From contig NZ_KB905389.1 in the NCBI RefSeq assembly GCF_000379465.1, positions 1 to 64,000 of the forward strand: a DNA stretch of 64,000 bases, given 5' to 3'. Every line of letters begins with the position of its first letter. Positions within the stretch are counted from its first letter, which is position 1. The stretch comes from Sciscionella marina DSM 45152. Its GTDB lineage: Bacteria > Actinomycetota > Actinomycetes > Mycobacteriales > Pseudonocardiaceae. The translations under genes and the position numbers were made by a program. The notes beneath the pieces were generated by a model. It was not told the DNA's origin, searched no databases, and worked only from the letters and a program-made list of their open reading frames with translations. Shown here in pieces: positions 1-9,299 of the stretch.

Positions 1-213
1 GACGTTGTGGCACTCGGTGTTCGACCAGGCGGACACGGAAAGCGTTGTGGCGCAATACGATCGGATGCTCGACGCACTCGCCGAGAAACTCCCGAGAGTG
101 GCCGATCATCTCGACCAAGCGCGGGCGGAGCTGTTGTCGTTCACCGGGTTTCCGAAACAGATCTGGCGGCAGATCTGGTCGAACAACCCGCAAGAACGGT
201 TGAACAGGCGTTC
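1..213 (+). pseudogene. IS256-family transposase remnant (C-terminal part, truncated)
   Basis: Reading from base 2, the frame matches the C-terminal catalytic region of IS256/mutator transposases, including the stretches LPRVADHLDQARAELLSFTG and IWSNNPQERLNR. After NPQERLNR the family normally continues with about 60 more residues starting EIRRRTDVVGIFP; here the frame runs into unrelated sequence at about base 213, so the 3' end is missing or shifted. The 5' part lies outside the window. No terminal inverted repeat was found. It is a dead relic and marks one edge of the accessory region. The family assignment is from recognised conserved residues. Confidence 0.8.
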
Positions 214-271
214 CGATGAGGGCAATCAACACTTTGCGCGGTCACCTTTGACCATTTGTTCAACGTCGACG

Positions 272-1237
272 TCATTCGAAGATCGCGCCGATCTGGGCGA
301 AGGTCTCCTCGTCGAGGCCCAGCCGAAGCGCCTCTGTGACAGCCTGCCACTGCGCCGGTTTGCTTGGCGCGACGATCGGCGCGGTCACAGCCGGATGCGC
401 GCGCAGCCAAGCGAGCGCGATGCCGGCCACGCTGACTTCGCGTTCCCGGGCCAACTCGCGCAGGGCCGCTACCTTGGCCAGGTTCTCCTCGGAGTACCTG
501 CCCGCGTAGTACGTCTCGCCGGCCAACCCGATCCGACTGTCCGGGGCGATCTCGGCGCCGTCCAGATACCGCTCGGACAGAACGCCGCCCGCCAGCGGCG
601 AGAACGGGGTGAACCCAAGCCCTTCACCCATGACCAGAGGCAGCAGTTCGCGCTCGCTGCCGCGGTCGAGCAGGCTCATGCTGTTCTGGATCCACTCGGG
701 CCGGGGCAGGCCGTTACGTTTTGCGACGGCCAGAATGCGCTCGAGTAGCGGCGCGTCCACGTTGCACATCCCGAACGCACGAATCTGGCCCGCCTCCTGC
801 GCCGCCGCGAACGCCGTCAGCGTCTCCTCGACTGGCGTATCGGGATCCGGTCCGTGGGAGAGAAACAGATCGACCCGACCGATGCGGCCGATGCTTTGCT
901 CCAACTGCCGCGCGACGTGCTCGCGCGACAGGTCGGTGCCCCTTTTCTCGGGCCTGCCGTGACCGCCCGTCTTCGTCGTCACGAGCATGTTCTGCGGCTT
1001 ACGAGAAGTGAGCCACTCGCCCACAGTGCGCTCGCTGTCGCCGCCCGCGTAGACATCCGCGGTGTCGATTACCGTGATGCCGATTTCCAGCGCCCTGTCG
1101 AGCAGACTCATCCCTTCTTCGGCACTGTTTCCGTGACCGCGGAACACTGGAACGCTGCCAATTCCCCCGATCCCGCCCGCACCGAAGATGAACTCGCTGA
1201 CTTCGATGGATGTCTTCCCCAGTGCGGTCTCATGCAT
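272..1237 (-). CDS. Aldo/keto reductase
   Basis: A 321-aa NADPH-dependent aldo/keto reductase, the usual length of this (alpha/beta)8-barrel family. The tetrad is visible: Asp and Tyr in DTADVYAGG, Lys in TKTGG and His in LSHGPD. The barrel-closing region with GVLSERYLDG and the late segment with IVAPSKPAQW, probably cofactor-phosphate binding, are also present. A GGAG lies 7 bases before the ATG, supporting this start. It would reduce an aldehyde or ketone in the cytoplasm; the substrate cannot be told. A second reductase of the same family follows 295 bp upstream on the same strand, but the gap argues against a tight operon. Confidence 0.88.
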   Translation of the reverse strand: MHETALGKTSIEVSEFIFGAGGIGGIGSVPVFRGHGNSAEEGMSLLDRALEIGITVIDTADVYAGGDSERTVGEWLTSRKPQNMLVTTKTGGHGRPEKRGTDLSREHVARQLEQSIGRIGRVDLFLSHGPDPDTPVEETLTAFAAAQEAGQIRAFGMCNVDAPLLERILAVAKRNGLPRPEWIQNSMSLLDRGSERELLPLVMGEGLGFTPFSPLAGGVLSERYLDGAEIAPDSRIGLAGETYYAGRYSEENLAKVAALRELAREREVSVAGIALAWLRAHPAVTAPIVAPSKPAQWQAVTEALRLGLDEETFAQIGAIFE

Positions 1238-1532
1238 ATCAGCACTCCGTGCCTCTTTGGTGAGCGTTGCTATCTCACGTCCCGACTATACTGCTCAGCT
1301 AGCGAACACGGCATCCGTCGATGCCAAGTAGACGACCCTTCGGCACCCGGTGCGCTTCCTTGCCCGCAGTGGACGAAATGGTCTCAGTTGAGGTCATAGT
1401 CCAAGCCTGCCGAGCCGATGTCCGCCATTCGTGGACACCGTGTCGCGGTTGTGTCGCAGAAACACTCAGCGCACCGGGCAGGACCGCGGCTTGGCCGCAT
1501 CGCCGACCGCCGACGTCGGCGGTTCGTGCTGG

Positions 1533-2597
1533 TCACTGGGACGGGTGCCAGTTTCGGGACGGTATCCCGTTGATCGTCGCGCCGCCTTGGGCGAGGTCGG
1601 CCGCGGTGTTGTCGAGAAAGGCGAAGGGGAAGGGTAAAGACGGGGCGGTCAAGGTGTCCAGCGTGGCGAGTTGGTCGGTGGAAAGTGTCACGGCAAGGGA
1701 TGCCAGGTTGTTCTCCAACTGCTCAAGCGTGCGGCAGCCGATGATCGTCGCGGTCACTTCGGGGTGGTGATTGACCCAGGCAAGAGCGACGGCGGACACC
1801 GGAACGCGTTGTGCAGCGGCGATTTCGTGCAGTACGTCGAGCAGGGCAAAGTTGTTGTCGGTCAGTCGTGCGCGGGTGCTGGCCCAGTCCGCGCGGCCTG
1901 ACTCGGCGTCACCGGTCCGGGTGTATTTCCCGGACAGCACCCCACCCGCGAGCGGACCCCACGGCGTCACGCCGATGCCCAGAGCCCGGGCCGCGCCGAA
2001 CAGCTCACCTTCGACAGTCCGCTGCAGCAGCGAGTACTCAACCTGAATCGCCGCGACTGGGGCCCAGCCGCGGCATTCGGCGAGGCTCGCCGCGCGCGTG
2101 ACGGCCCACGCGGGGGTGTCGGAGAGGCCGTAGTAGCGGATTTTGCCCGCGGTGATCAGGTCCTGCAGGGTGCCGATTGTCTCTTCGATCGGGGTGTGCC
2201 GGTCGAAGTAGTGCTGCCAGTACAGGTCCACGTGATCGGTGCCCAGCCGGGTGAGTGACGCGTCGAGTTGCCGCAAGATCGCCTTGCGGCCGGCACCACC
2301 GCCGTTGGGGTCGCCGGGGTGCATGTTGCCTGCGAACTTCGTGGCGAGCACCAGCGCGTCCCGCCGCGACGGGTTCTGCTTGAGGAATTTCGCGATGGTC
2401 TGTTCCGCTCGGCCGCCGGCGTAGCCGTTGGCCGTGTCGAGAGTGTTTCCTCCCGCATCGACGTAATGGTGCAGCAGCTGCAGCGCGGTGTCCTGATCGC
2501 AACCCCAGCCGGGATCGTCGAAGGTCAGCGTGCCGAGGACCAGCGGGCTGATCCGGAGGCCGGTCCGGCCGAGGGTGCGGTACGAAGCGAGGTTCAT
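1533..2597 (-). CDS. Aldo/keto reductase
   Basis: A 354-aa aldo/keto reductase beginning MNLASYRTLGRTGLRISPL. An upstream in-frame ATG at 2648 would add 17 residues lacking family similarity, so the ATG at 2597 is preferred. The tetrad is readable as DTANGYAGG (Asp, Tyr), ATKFAG (Lys) and YWQHYFD (His). The order and spacing resemble the YdhF/Gcy-type, NADPH-dependent reductases of actinomycetes. It is transcribed away from the AraC-type regulator at 2671, with 73 bp between the two starts, so that regulator is the likely controller. The substrate is unknown; it is only distantly similar to the reductase at 272. Confidence 0.88.
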   Translation of the reverse strand: MNLASYRTLGRTGLRISPLVLGTLTFDDPGWGCDQDTALQLLHHYVDAGGNTLDTANGYAGGRAEQTIAKFLKQNPSRRDALVLATKFAGNMHPGDPNGGGAGRKAILRQLDASLTRLGTDHVDLYWQHYFDRHTPIEETIGTLQDLITAGKIRYYGLSDTPAWAVTRAASLAECRGWAPVAAIQVEYSLLQRTVEGELFGAARALGIGVTPWGPLAGGVLSGKYTRTGDAESGRADWASTRARLTDNNFALLDVLHEIAAAQRVPVSAVALAWVNHHPEVTATIIGCRTLEQLENNLASLAVTLSTDQLATLDTLTAPSLPFPFAFLDNTAADLAQGGATINGIPSRNWHPSQ

Positions 2598-2607
2598 GAC
2601 CCCAGTG

Positions 2608-2632
2608 TTCACCAGAGACAGTGTACGGTGAA
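2608..2632. promoter_or_regulatory. Inverted repeat between aldo/keto reductase and AraC regulator
   Basis: TTCACC at 2608-2613 and GGTGAA at 2627-2632 form 6-base arms around a 13-base centre, in the 73-bp gap between the two divergent starts. This is a candidate operator for the AraC-type regulator; the inverted geometry is seen, its use is inferred. Confidence 0.35.
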
Positions 2633-2670
2633 TAGCGTTGCGTCCCAATTTTTAGCGCGAAAGTACAGGC

Positions 2671-3603
2671 ATGCTCGCCCACCGGCACCCCGACCCGCTC
2701 TCCCAGGTGCTCGCCCTCGCCGGCGCTCGCTGCCGCCTGACCGGAAAGCTGTCCGCAAGCGGCCGATGGGCTCTGCGCTTCCCGTCCCGCGGGCGGCTCA
2801 AGATCATCGCCGTGCAGCGCGGGAGTTGCACCTTCGCCTCCGGCGAACAGCGAGTCGAATTGCGGTCCGGCGAGGCGATCGCGGTGAACGGTTCCCATCC
2901 CTTCGTCTTGCGCACCGATGCCGATGTGCTGCCGGTCGATGCCGAAACGATGACGGTGCCCGACCATCGCATCGGGACAGCGGACGAATTCTCCGGCGTA
3001 GGTGGCGAAGTGACCGTCGAACCGGGCGGCGAGGCACTGCTGGTGCAGGCTTTGCCGCCGCTGCTGCACATTTCCGCCACACACCCGCAGGCCTCGGCCT
3101 TCGGCTGGCTGCTGCAGGAACTAGACACGGAAACGGGCTGCGACCGTCCCGGCCACAGCTTCACCCGGGATCACCTCGCGCAACTGCTCCTCGTCCAAGT
3201 CCTGCGTGCGTACCTGACTCAGCCGGACGCCCTGCCCGCAGGCCGGCTACGCGTCCTAGCCGATCCGCGGCTGGCACCAGCCGCCCGAGCCCTGCACGAG
3301 AACCCCGCCCACGCGTGGCGGCTCGACGAACTCGCCCGCCGCGCCACTATGTCCCGCACCGGTTTCGCCGCGCGATTCCGCACCGTCGCCGGGATCCCGC
3401 CATTCGCCTACCTGACCGAATGGCGCATGCGGATCGCCGCACACGAACTCACCCACCACGACGCGACCGTAGGCCAATTGGCAGTGCAGCTCGGCTACAC
3501 CTCGGAAAGCGCCTTCATCACGGCCTTCAAACGCACCTACGGCAAGACACCCCTTCAGCACCGGTGCCACCACGATCTCCACCGGGCCGAACCCCCGCCG
3601 TAG
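2671..3603 (+). CDS. AraC-family transcriptional regulator (cupin-type sensor)
   Basis: A 310-aa regulator. Residues 1-190 form a cupin-type ligand domain with the opening HPDPLSQVLALAGAR, characteristic of the AraC_binding/Cupin_6 group that usually controls a neighbouring oxidoreductase. Residues 200-300 carry two helix-turn-helix motifs: LDELARRATMSRTGFAARFR and, later, LAVQLGYTSESAFITAFKRT followed by GKTP, the AraC signature. It is divergent from the reductase at 1533-2597, the standard arrangement for this subfamily. The effector is not known. The stop codon lies about 70 bp before the CRISPR-like repeats. Confidence 0.9.
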   Translation: MLAHRHPDPLSQVLALAGARCRLTGKLSASGRWALRFPSRGRLKIIAVQRGSCTFASGEQRVELRSGEAIAVNGSHPFVLRTDADVLPVDAETMTVPDHRIGTADEFSGVGGEVTVEPGGEALLVQALPPLLHISATHPQASAFGWLLQELDTETGCDRPGHSFTRDHLAQLLLVQVLRAYLTQPDALPAGRLRVLADPRLAPAARALHENPAHAWRLDELARRATMSRTGFAARFRTVAGIPPFAYLTEWRMRIAAHELTHHDATVGQLAVQLGYTSESAFITAFKRTYGKTPLQHRCHHDLHRAEPPP

Positions 3604-3671
3604 CCGCCGCACCCGAACCACCTGTTCCGCCCCTCCGAAATCGTTCAGGTCAACCACGAACCGAACCAACC

Positions 3672-4062
3672 ACACACAGCGGCCGCGAAGGGATCGTCCA
3701 GAGCCGGAGCTCCGCATGAAAACCCAAGAGGACCCAACCCCGCACGCGCGGGGATCGTCCCCGTGAGGAAGAACCCACCCGTTTGCAGTAGCCCCCAGCC
3801 CCGCATACGCGGGGATCGTCCGTACTCGGTGTCGCCACTCATGCCGCCCGTCCTCCCAGCCCGCACGCGCGGGGATCGTCCGGTAGGACAGCACATGGTC
3901 ACGAACACCCGAGTCCGAGCCCCGCACGCGCGGGGATCGTCCTTCCTCCATCAGCCGGATGAGGTCATCTCGCTCCCCAGCCCCGCACGCGCGGGGATCG
4001 TCCCGCGTGCACGCCGCGCACCCCCTCGGTTTGCACCCCAGCCTTGCACGCGGGGATCGTCA
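3672..4062 (+). CRISPR. Short, decayed type I-E-like CRISPR array without cas genes
   Basis: Seven copies of a roughly 28-base repeat with core CCCCGCACGCGCGGGGATCG followed by TCC. Repeat ends fall at 3699, 3760, 3821, 3881, 3942, 4003 and 4061, a period of 59-61 bases, leaving spacers of about 32-33 bases that are unlike each other. The GC-rich palindromic stem and the GATNNTCC-like end match type I-E repeats of actinomycetes. The first copy (3672-3699) and last copy (4034-4061) are degenerate, the third has lost one C, and the second carries CATA for CACG. No cas gene occurs in the 64 kb and no AT-rich leader is obvious, so this is an orphan or dying array. Strand is assigned by repeat similarity. 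Confidence 0.85.
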
Positions 4063-5091
4063 GCCGCACCCGCTGTTTCTCCGAGCACTACATCGATGCG
4101 TCGCGCATCGACTCCACGGAATGCCGAGTTCGTACAGTTTGGGTTCACCTGCTGCCAGCAGAATTAGGGCGACACGCCCGGAGCGTGATCCCAGTTTCGT
4201 GGCATGAGTCGTGGCACGAACTCGCGGCGAACGGTGGGATCTCCGGGGTTCATGTGACGGATCACGTGAGTATAGTTTCTGGTAGAGGCCTTAGAGTCGA
4301 ATGTGCCTGCTCTCCGGAAGTAGGTGTCACAGACTCGAATTCTCTCCCAAGCGAGGGATCACGCGCCTCTACAGACGCAGTACGACGAATGACCTCGTCT
4401 CATAAGAGAGCCTAGTACACCCTGCCGCACAGACCCGACCTGGTCAGCACCACTCTATAGCCGTCCCGTTCAAGATCGTCTCGCGCAATGCCGCCAGACG
4501 TCTCACCCCTCGACTGCGGTCGCGACGCAAACATCGACCCTGTCCTCTTTCCGTCATGCTTCGACGTGGTCGGTCGGCGCCAATATGGGCCCCAACAAGA
4601 CCATCAACGATCGACTCGAGCATTCACGTGGCTCCGCTCGCGACTTCCGCACACTCACCAAGTACGTCGCCCCCTTACTTGAGGTTCGCGCCCACCAGTC
4701 CCTTCGCCGGAAAAGATCGACACAAGCGATAGCAAGGATGGCACCAGCCGCCACGACTACGCCGTCCCCCGCGGGGGACGGCACCGACCGAAGATGCCCA
4801 ACCCGAACCGATCCAGACCAACCTCCCTCGCAGATTTCCTGGGAAAACAGATTCCGACACGCCCATAGAGCGGGTTCTGACCTGCAACCACCCACTTCTC
4901 ACCGAGAACGCTCCTGGGACACCTGCGCATCACCGCGGCCACTACCGGCGCTCCTCGCCATCACCCAGTGCCGTTCATTCGCGGCCGCCACGATTCGCGC
5001 GAGCCACCACCCCGGCCTCGGCCCGCTTCGGCTTTTCGGATCATGATCGGCAAGCCACCGAAAAGGCTTGCACGATCATCCCTCAGACCGA
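4063..5091. other. Gene-poor stretch after the CRISPR remnant
   Basis: About 1 kb without a recognisable gene. Open frames of 60-153 codons exist but none has family similarity or a convincing ribosome site, and their composition is unlike the neighbouring genes. The notable item is a perfect 22-base palindrome at 4761-4782. It also holds a TCACGTGA at 4262-4269. The region separates the CRISPR remnant from the 3' end of the permease gene. Confidence 0.5.
4761..4782. terminator. Perfect 22-base GC-rich palindrome
   Basis: Arms GCCGTCCCCCG and CGGGGGACGGC are exact reverse complements. A folded transcript would make a strong stem. It lies about 310 bp beyond the permease stop on that gene's downstream side. 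There is no U-tract, as is common in actinomycete terminators. A dyad operator is the alternative. Confidence 0.4.
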
Positions 5092-6630
5092 TCACTTCGG
5101 TTCGCGTTCGGGACCCCACGAATCCGGGTTGGGTTTGGCGCCCAGTCGACGCCGTTCAGCCACTGCCGTGATTCGGCCGCGGCGGCGATACCAGCCCAGG
5201 ATCAGCAGCCCGGCGACCACGGGCAAGGCGGCGATGGTGTAAGTACCGGTTGGGTAGTCGAAAGCGATCAGGACCAGCACTGCACCGAGAAAGACGAGCG
5301 TGAGCCATGCGGTAGCGGGGGCGCCGAAGAGCCGGAAGGCGGGGCGCTCGAGCTTGCCCTGGAGTGACCAGCGTCGTAGCTGCATCTGGCACAGCACGAT
5401 GGTGGCCCAACTGCAGATGACGCCCAGTGAGGTCGTGTTGAGCGCAATCTCGAAGGCTTCCGAGGGAACGAGATAGTTCAGGATGACACCGAACAATCCG
5501 ATCGCCCCAGTAAGCAAAATACCCCCATAAGGTACGCCGCGCCGGTTCATCCGGCCGAGCGCCCGCGGGGCGGCGCCGGAGTGGGACAACGAGCGCAGGA
5601 CGCGGCCGGTGGAGTACAGGCCGGCGTTCAGGCTGGACAACACCGCGGTCAAGACGATGAAGTTCATCACCGTACCGGCTATGGCGCTGACATGTGGGCC
5701 GCCGAAGTGGCTGAAGAAGGTGACAAACGGGCTTTGGGTCGCGGAGTACAGGCGCGCGGGAAGCAACAGCGCCAGCAGGAGCACGGTCCCGCAGTAGAAG
5801 ATGGCGAGGCGCACGATGACACTGTTGATCGCTCGAGGCATCACTTTCTGTGGATTCGCGGTCTCGCCGGCGGCGATACTGATGAGTTCGGTCCCGGCGA
5901 AGGCGAGGACAACGCCCTGGGACAGAACCAGCACCGAGCCGATGGTGGCGCCGTGTGGCAGTATCCCGCCGTTGTCGGTGATCATCGTAACACCGGTCGG
6001 CCCCGCGTCGGTCGGCCAGCCGCCGGCAAGAACGATGATGCCGATGATCAGGAAGGTCACCAAGGCGCCGACTTTGACCAGCGCGAACCAGAACTCCGTC
6101 TCGCCGAAGACCCGCGCCGAGATGAGGTTCAATCCCATCACGATCGGCAGCGCGATCAGGGCGAGAACCCATTGCGGGACAGCGGAAAACAGGGACCAGT
6201 ACTTCACGTATAGTGCCACGGCGGTGCAGTCGACGATGGTGGTCAAGACCCAGTGGAAGAAATACATCCAGCCGGTGACGAACGCCAGCTTCTCACCGTA
6301 GAACTCGCGGGCGTAGGAAACGAACGAGCCGCTGGAAGGCCGGTGCAGCACCAACTCGCCCAGGGCGCGCAGCACCAGGAAGGCGAAAAGGCCGCATACC
6401 GCGTAGATCACCACCAGGAAAGGGCCTCCCTCGTGGAGCCGGCCCCCCGCACCGAGAAACAGCCCGGTGCCGATAGCGCCGCCGATCGCGATCATCTGCA
6501 GGTGACGCGCTGTCATCCCGGTGCGGTAGCCGGACTGCTCGTCGGCGAAGTCGCGGGTGCCGGACCCATCGTCGGCAGGGTTGTCGCCGGAGAGCCGCGT
6601 ACTGCCAATCTTTTCGTGTGACATCGTCAC
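5092..6630 (-). CDS. Amino-acid permease (APC superfamily, AAT type)
   Basis: A 512-aa membrane protein with about 12 hydrophobic segments. The N-terminal motif MIAIGGAIGTGLFLGAG and, later, FAGTELISIAAGE are typical of the AAT family (AnsP, GabP, CycA and relatives), which import amino acids with protons. The start is GTG at 6630 or ATG at 6624; AAAGGAAC upstream fits the GTG better (6 bases spacing). It is last in the minus-strand series HyuA-HyuB-aminotransferase-MFS-permease and lies 135 bp after the MFS gene, so it may have its own promoter. Its position suggests it brings in, or exports, the amino acid handled by the operon. Exact substrate not determinable. Confidence 0.88.
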   Translation of the reverse strand: MTMSHEKIGSTRLSGDNPADDGSGTRDFADEQSGYRTGMTARHLQMIAIGGAIGTGLFLGAGGRLHEGGPFLVVIYAVCGLFAFLVLRALGELVLHRPSSGSFVSYAREFYGEKLAFVTGWMYFFHWVLTTIVDCTAVALYVKYWSLFSAVPQWVLALIALPIVMGLNLISARVFGETEFWFALVKVGALVTFLIIGIIVLAGGWPTDAGPTGVTMITDNGGILPHGATIGSVLVLSQGVVLAFAGTELISIAAGETANPQKVMPRAINSVIVRLAIFYCGTVLLLALLLPARLYSATQSPFVTFFSHFGGPHVSAIAGTVMNFIVLTAVLSSLNAGLYSTGRVLRSLSHSGAAPRALGRMNRRGVPYGGILLTGAIGLFGVILNYLVPSEAFEIALNTTSLGVICSWATIVLCQMQLRRWSLQGKLERPAFRLFGAPATAWLTLVFLGAVLVLIAFDYPTGTYTIAALPVVAGLLILGWYRRRGRITAVAERRRLGAKPNPDSWGPEREPK

Positions 6631-6765
6631 TGACGTTCCTTTCTTCAGGTGCCGGCAAACGGCCCCGAGCCGTGATCAGGCCGCTCTTCGTTGTTCGTCC
6701 TGAGCAGAGGCTGCGGATCGGGTGTGCTGTGGTCACTCGTTCGACGGCGGCGACGGTCGCTGCTG

Positions 6766-8100
6766 TCAGCCGGTTTCGGGGCGGTTTTCCTCGTTTGCGG
6801 CGCGAAGGTTCGCCGAGCGGGTCTCTGGCAGAGCCAGCACACAGGCGAAACTGAGGGCACAGGCGATGAGTAGATAGATCGCCACGCCGGCGATGCCCAG
6901 CGACGAGGACACCAGTGCGGTGGCGATGAAGGGGGCAAGTGCTCCGCCGAAGATACCGGCGAGCTGAAAGCTGAAGGAGGCGCCGGTGTATCGCTCCTGG
7001 GTGCGGAACAGTTCGGGATAGAGAGAACCCATGATGCCCCAGGTGCCGGCGTGGCCGAGGCCGAGCGCGACGGCGAAGGCGAGGATCACCAGTACCTGGA
7101 AACCGGAGCTGACGAGCGGGAAGAACAGAAACGACCAGATCGCGAAGACGGTCAGCCCGCCGAGGAAGACCTTCTTCCGGCCGATCCGATCGGAGAGTGC
7201 ACCGGCCATTGGGATGACGACGACCTCACACGCAGCTCCCACGGCGAGCGCGATGAAACCGATGTTGGTGTCGAGGTGCAGATTGCGGGTCAGGTAGCTG
7301 AGGCTGTACGTGGCGAAGGTGTAGTAGGCGACGTCCACCCCGATGCGGGTGCCGGCAGCCAGCAGCAAGGTTTTCGTATCGTGGCGCAACAGGGACAGCA
7401 GCGGGAAACGGGCGGTGTTGCCCTGCTGCTTGATTTCCCGGAAGGCGGGGCTGTCGGACACGGTGCGCCGCATGACGAAACCGATCGCGAGCAGCACGGC
7501 GCCTGCCAGGAACGGGATACGCCATCCCCACTCGATGAAGGCATTCCCACTGATCGCGGCGGCGAGTGCCATCATGCCGCTCGCGCACAGGTTGGCGGTG
7601 GGGCTTCCGATTTGCGGCAGAGCGCCCCAGAGTCCGCGCCGGTGTTCGGCTGCGTGTTCGGTGGTCATCAGTACACCGCCACCCCATTCGCCGCCGAGCG
7701 CAACGCCTTGCACGAGGCGGAAAAGCACGAGCAGCAGCGGTGCGGCTGAGCCGATTGCGTCAGCCGACGGGATGAGTCCGATGAACACGGTGGTCAGCCC
7801 CATCATGAGCAGAGTCACGATGAGCGAGGTCTTGCGACCGTGACGGTCGCCGAAGTGGCCGAAGATCAGAGCGCCGATGGGACGGAGCAAGAACGAGGCC
7901 GCGAACGTCGCGAAGGACTCCATTGTCCCGACGAACGGGGTGGCGTGCGGAAAGAACACCGTGGGGAACACCACGGCGGAGCTGGTGGCGAAGATGTTGT
8001 AGTCGTACCACTCGACGATCGAGCCGATGGTGCTCGCGGCAAGGATGTTGACCGTGCCGCGTCGTGATGCTGTCTGCGCGGGTGCGGTGCTGCTGTTCAT
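6766..8100 (-). CDS. MFS transporter, metabolite:H+ symporter (MHS) family
   Basis: A 444-aa protein with about 12 membrane segments. The motif RPIGALIFGHFGDRHGRK between segments 2 and 3 and RLVQGVALGGEWGG are hallmarks of the MHS group (ProP, KgtP, ShiA), which take up organic acids or zwitterionic solutes with protons. N-terminal EWYDYNIF is also typical. It stops 53 bp after the aminotransferase stop region's end in the same direction, so it likely belongs to the Hyu operon and supplies its substrate. There are thus two transporters of different families in one operon. Confidence 0.9.
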   Translation of the reverse strand: MNSSTAPAQTASRRGTVNILAASTIGSIVEWYDYNIFATSSAVVFPTVFFPHATPFVGTMESFATFAASFLLRPIGALIFGHFGDRHGRKTSLIVTLLMMGLTTVFIGLIPSADAIGSAAPLLLVLFRLVQGVALGGEWGGGVLMTTEHAAEHRRGLWGALPQIGSPTANLCASGMMALAAAISGNAFIEWGWRIPFLAGAVLLAIGFVMRRTVSDSPAFREIKQQGNTARFPLLSLLRHDTKTLLLAAGTRIGVDVAYYTFATYSLSYLTRNLHLDTNIGFIALAVGAACEVVVIPMAGALSDRIGRKKVFLGGLTVFAIWSFLFFPLVSSGFQVLVILAFAVALGLGHAGTWGIMGSLYPELFRTQERYTGASFSFQLAGIFGGALAPFIATALVSSSLGIAGVAIYLLIACALSFACVLALPETRSANLRAANEENRPETG

Positions 8101-8153
8101 GTTGTGACTTCCTTGTCGGTCATGTCAGCGGGAAGCACGTGGTGGAGAGAGAC

Positions 8154-9299
8154 TCAGAGAAGGTTGATCAGCCGTTCGATGTCCGAGCGGTTGTTGTAGA
8201 GGTGCAGGCTGGCGCGTACCGTGCCGCGCCGGGCTGAGACGCGAACCTCTTCAGCGGCCAGCCGCCCGACCAGGGACTCGGGATCAGGCACGGCGAAGGA
8301 GACAATCCCTGACTGGGCACGGTGTAGCGATGGTGGAATTCCCGCGTCGGTCAGCGCTGTGGTGAGTTCGTCCGCGAGGTCGAGAACGTGGCGCTCGACG
8401 GCCGCTGTTCCGGTCTCCGCGAGGAGCGAGAGGGAGGCCTCGAGCGCGAAGAGCCCGGCGAAATTGTGATTGCCGACCTCGAAGCGGGCCGCCGAATCGA
8501 GGGCGGTGGCATTCTCGAAATCGCCGAGATCGGATTCGTGCAGGCCCACACGGTCGACGCCCGCGACGGACAGGAACGGTGGCCGCAGCCGGTCGAACCA
8601 CTCCGCGCGGCAGTATAGGACGCCGAGCCCGTACATGCCGAGCAGACCCTTCTGGGTAGCGGCGGCCAGCGCGTCGATGCGGTCGCGATGTACGTCGACG
8701 TCGACCACGCCGAGCGCCTGGGCGCCGTCGACGAGGAAGAACGCACCGTGTTCGTGGCAGACGTCGGCGATGGCGGCCAGATCCGGCCGTGCGCCCGTCC
8801 ACGAGGACACTGCGGACAGCGTCACGAGCCGGGTGCTTTTGTCGATGACGGCGGCGACATCGTGGGGCCGGACGGATCCCTCCGGTCCCAGCGGGATCGT
8901 GCGCACCGCGACGCCCTGGTCCCGCAGGTGCACCCACGGGTACACGTTGTTGGCGTGCTCGAACTCCGGACTGAGCAGAACGCTGTCGCCGGGGCCGAGC
9001 TGCAGCGCGGCGCCGACCGAGTTCAGTCCGTCGGAGGTGTTCTTCATGAACGCGATCTCTGCCGCGTCCGCCCCGAGGAAGGCCGCGGTGCGCGCCCGTA
9101 GCCGTTCGACGCGGGCGGACCATTCCGCTTTGTCTGCGCCTCGGGTGCGGCAGACCTCCAGATAGTCGAGCATCGCCTGGTGGACACTCTCGGCCATCGG
9201 CGCCCGCCCGGCGACGTCGAGGTAGGTTGTCCGGTCGAGCACCCGGAACTCGCACCGAGCGCGCTCGAACACGTTGGTTTCCCGCACACTGGTGCTCAT
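8154..9299 (-). CDS. Class V aminotransferase (PLP enzyme, isopenicillin-N-epimerase/cysteine-desulfurase-like)
   Basis: A 381-aa fold-type I PLP enzyme. The PLP-aspartate region FLVDGAQALGVVDVDV and the Schiff-base lysine in AATQKGLLGMYG are visible, as is MKNTSDGLNSV, which binds the PLP phosphate. Length fits class V. Its ATG overlaps the HyuB stop (ATGA), so the two are translationally coupled. No conserved cysteine-desulfurase active-site loop is apparent, making a lyase, epimerase or transaminase of an amino acid more likely. Coupling to HyuAB suggests it acts on the amino acid or its precursor produced by ring opening; this is inference. Confidence 0.85.
   Translation of the reverse strand: MSTSVRETNVFERARCEFRVLDRTTYLDVAGRAPMAESVHQAMLDYLEVCRTRGADKAEWSARVERLRARTAAFLGADAAEIAFMKNTSDGLNSVGAALQLGPGDSVLLSPEFEHANNVYPWVHLRDQGVAVRTIPLGPEGSVRPHDVAAVIDKSTRLVTLSAVSSWTGARPDLAAIADVCHEHGAFFLVDGAQALGVVDVDVHRDRIDALAAATQKGLLGMYGLGVLYCRAEWFDRLRPPFLSVAGVDRVGLHESDLGDFENATALDSAARFEVGNHNFAGLFALEASLSLLAETGTAAVERHVLDLADELTTALTDAGIPPSLHRAQSGIVSFAVPDPESLVGRLAAEEVRVSARRGTVRASLHLYNNRSDIERLINLL

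Noticed and set aside
3650-4167. Open frames with repeated RSPRVRG-like or GDRP peptides
   Set aside because: They are translations of the CRISPR repeats; the 61-base period and dissimilar spacers show this is not a repeat protein.
4585-5046. 153-codon open frame after the CRISPR remnant
   Set aside because: No ribosome site, no family resemblance, crosses the 22-base palindrome; likely chance frame in GC-rich DNA.
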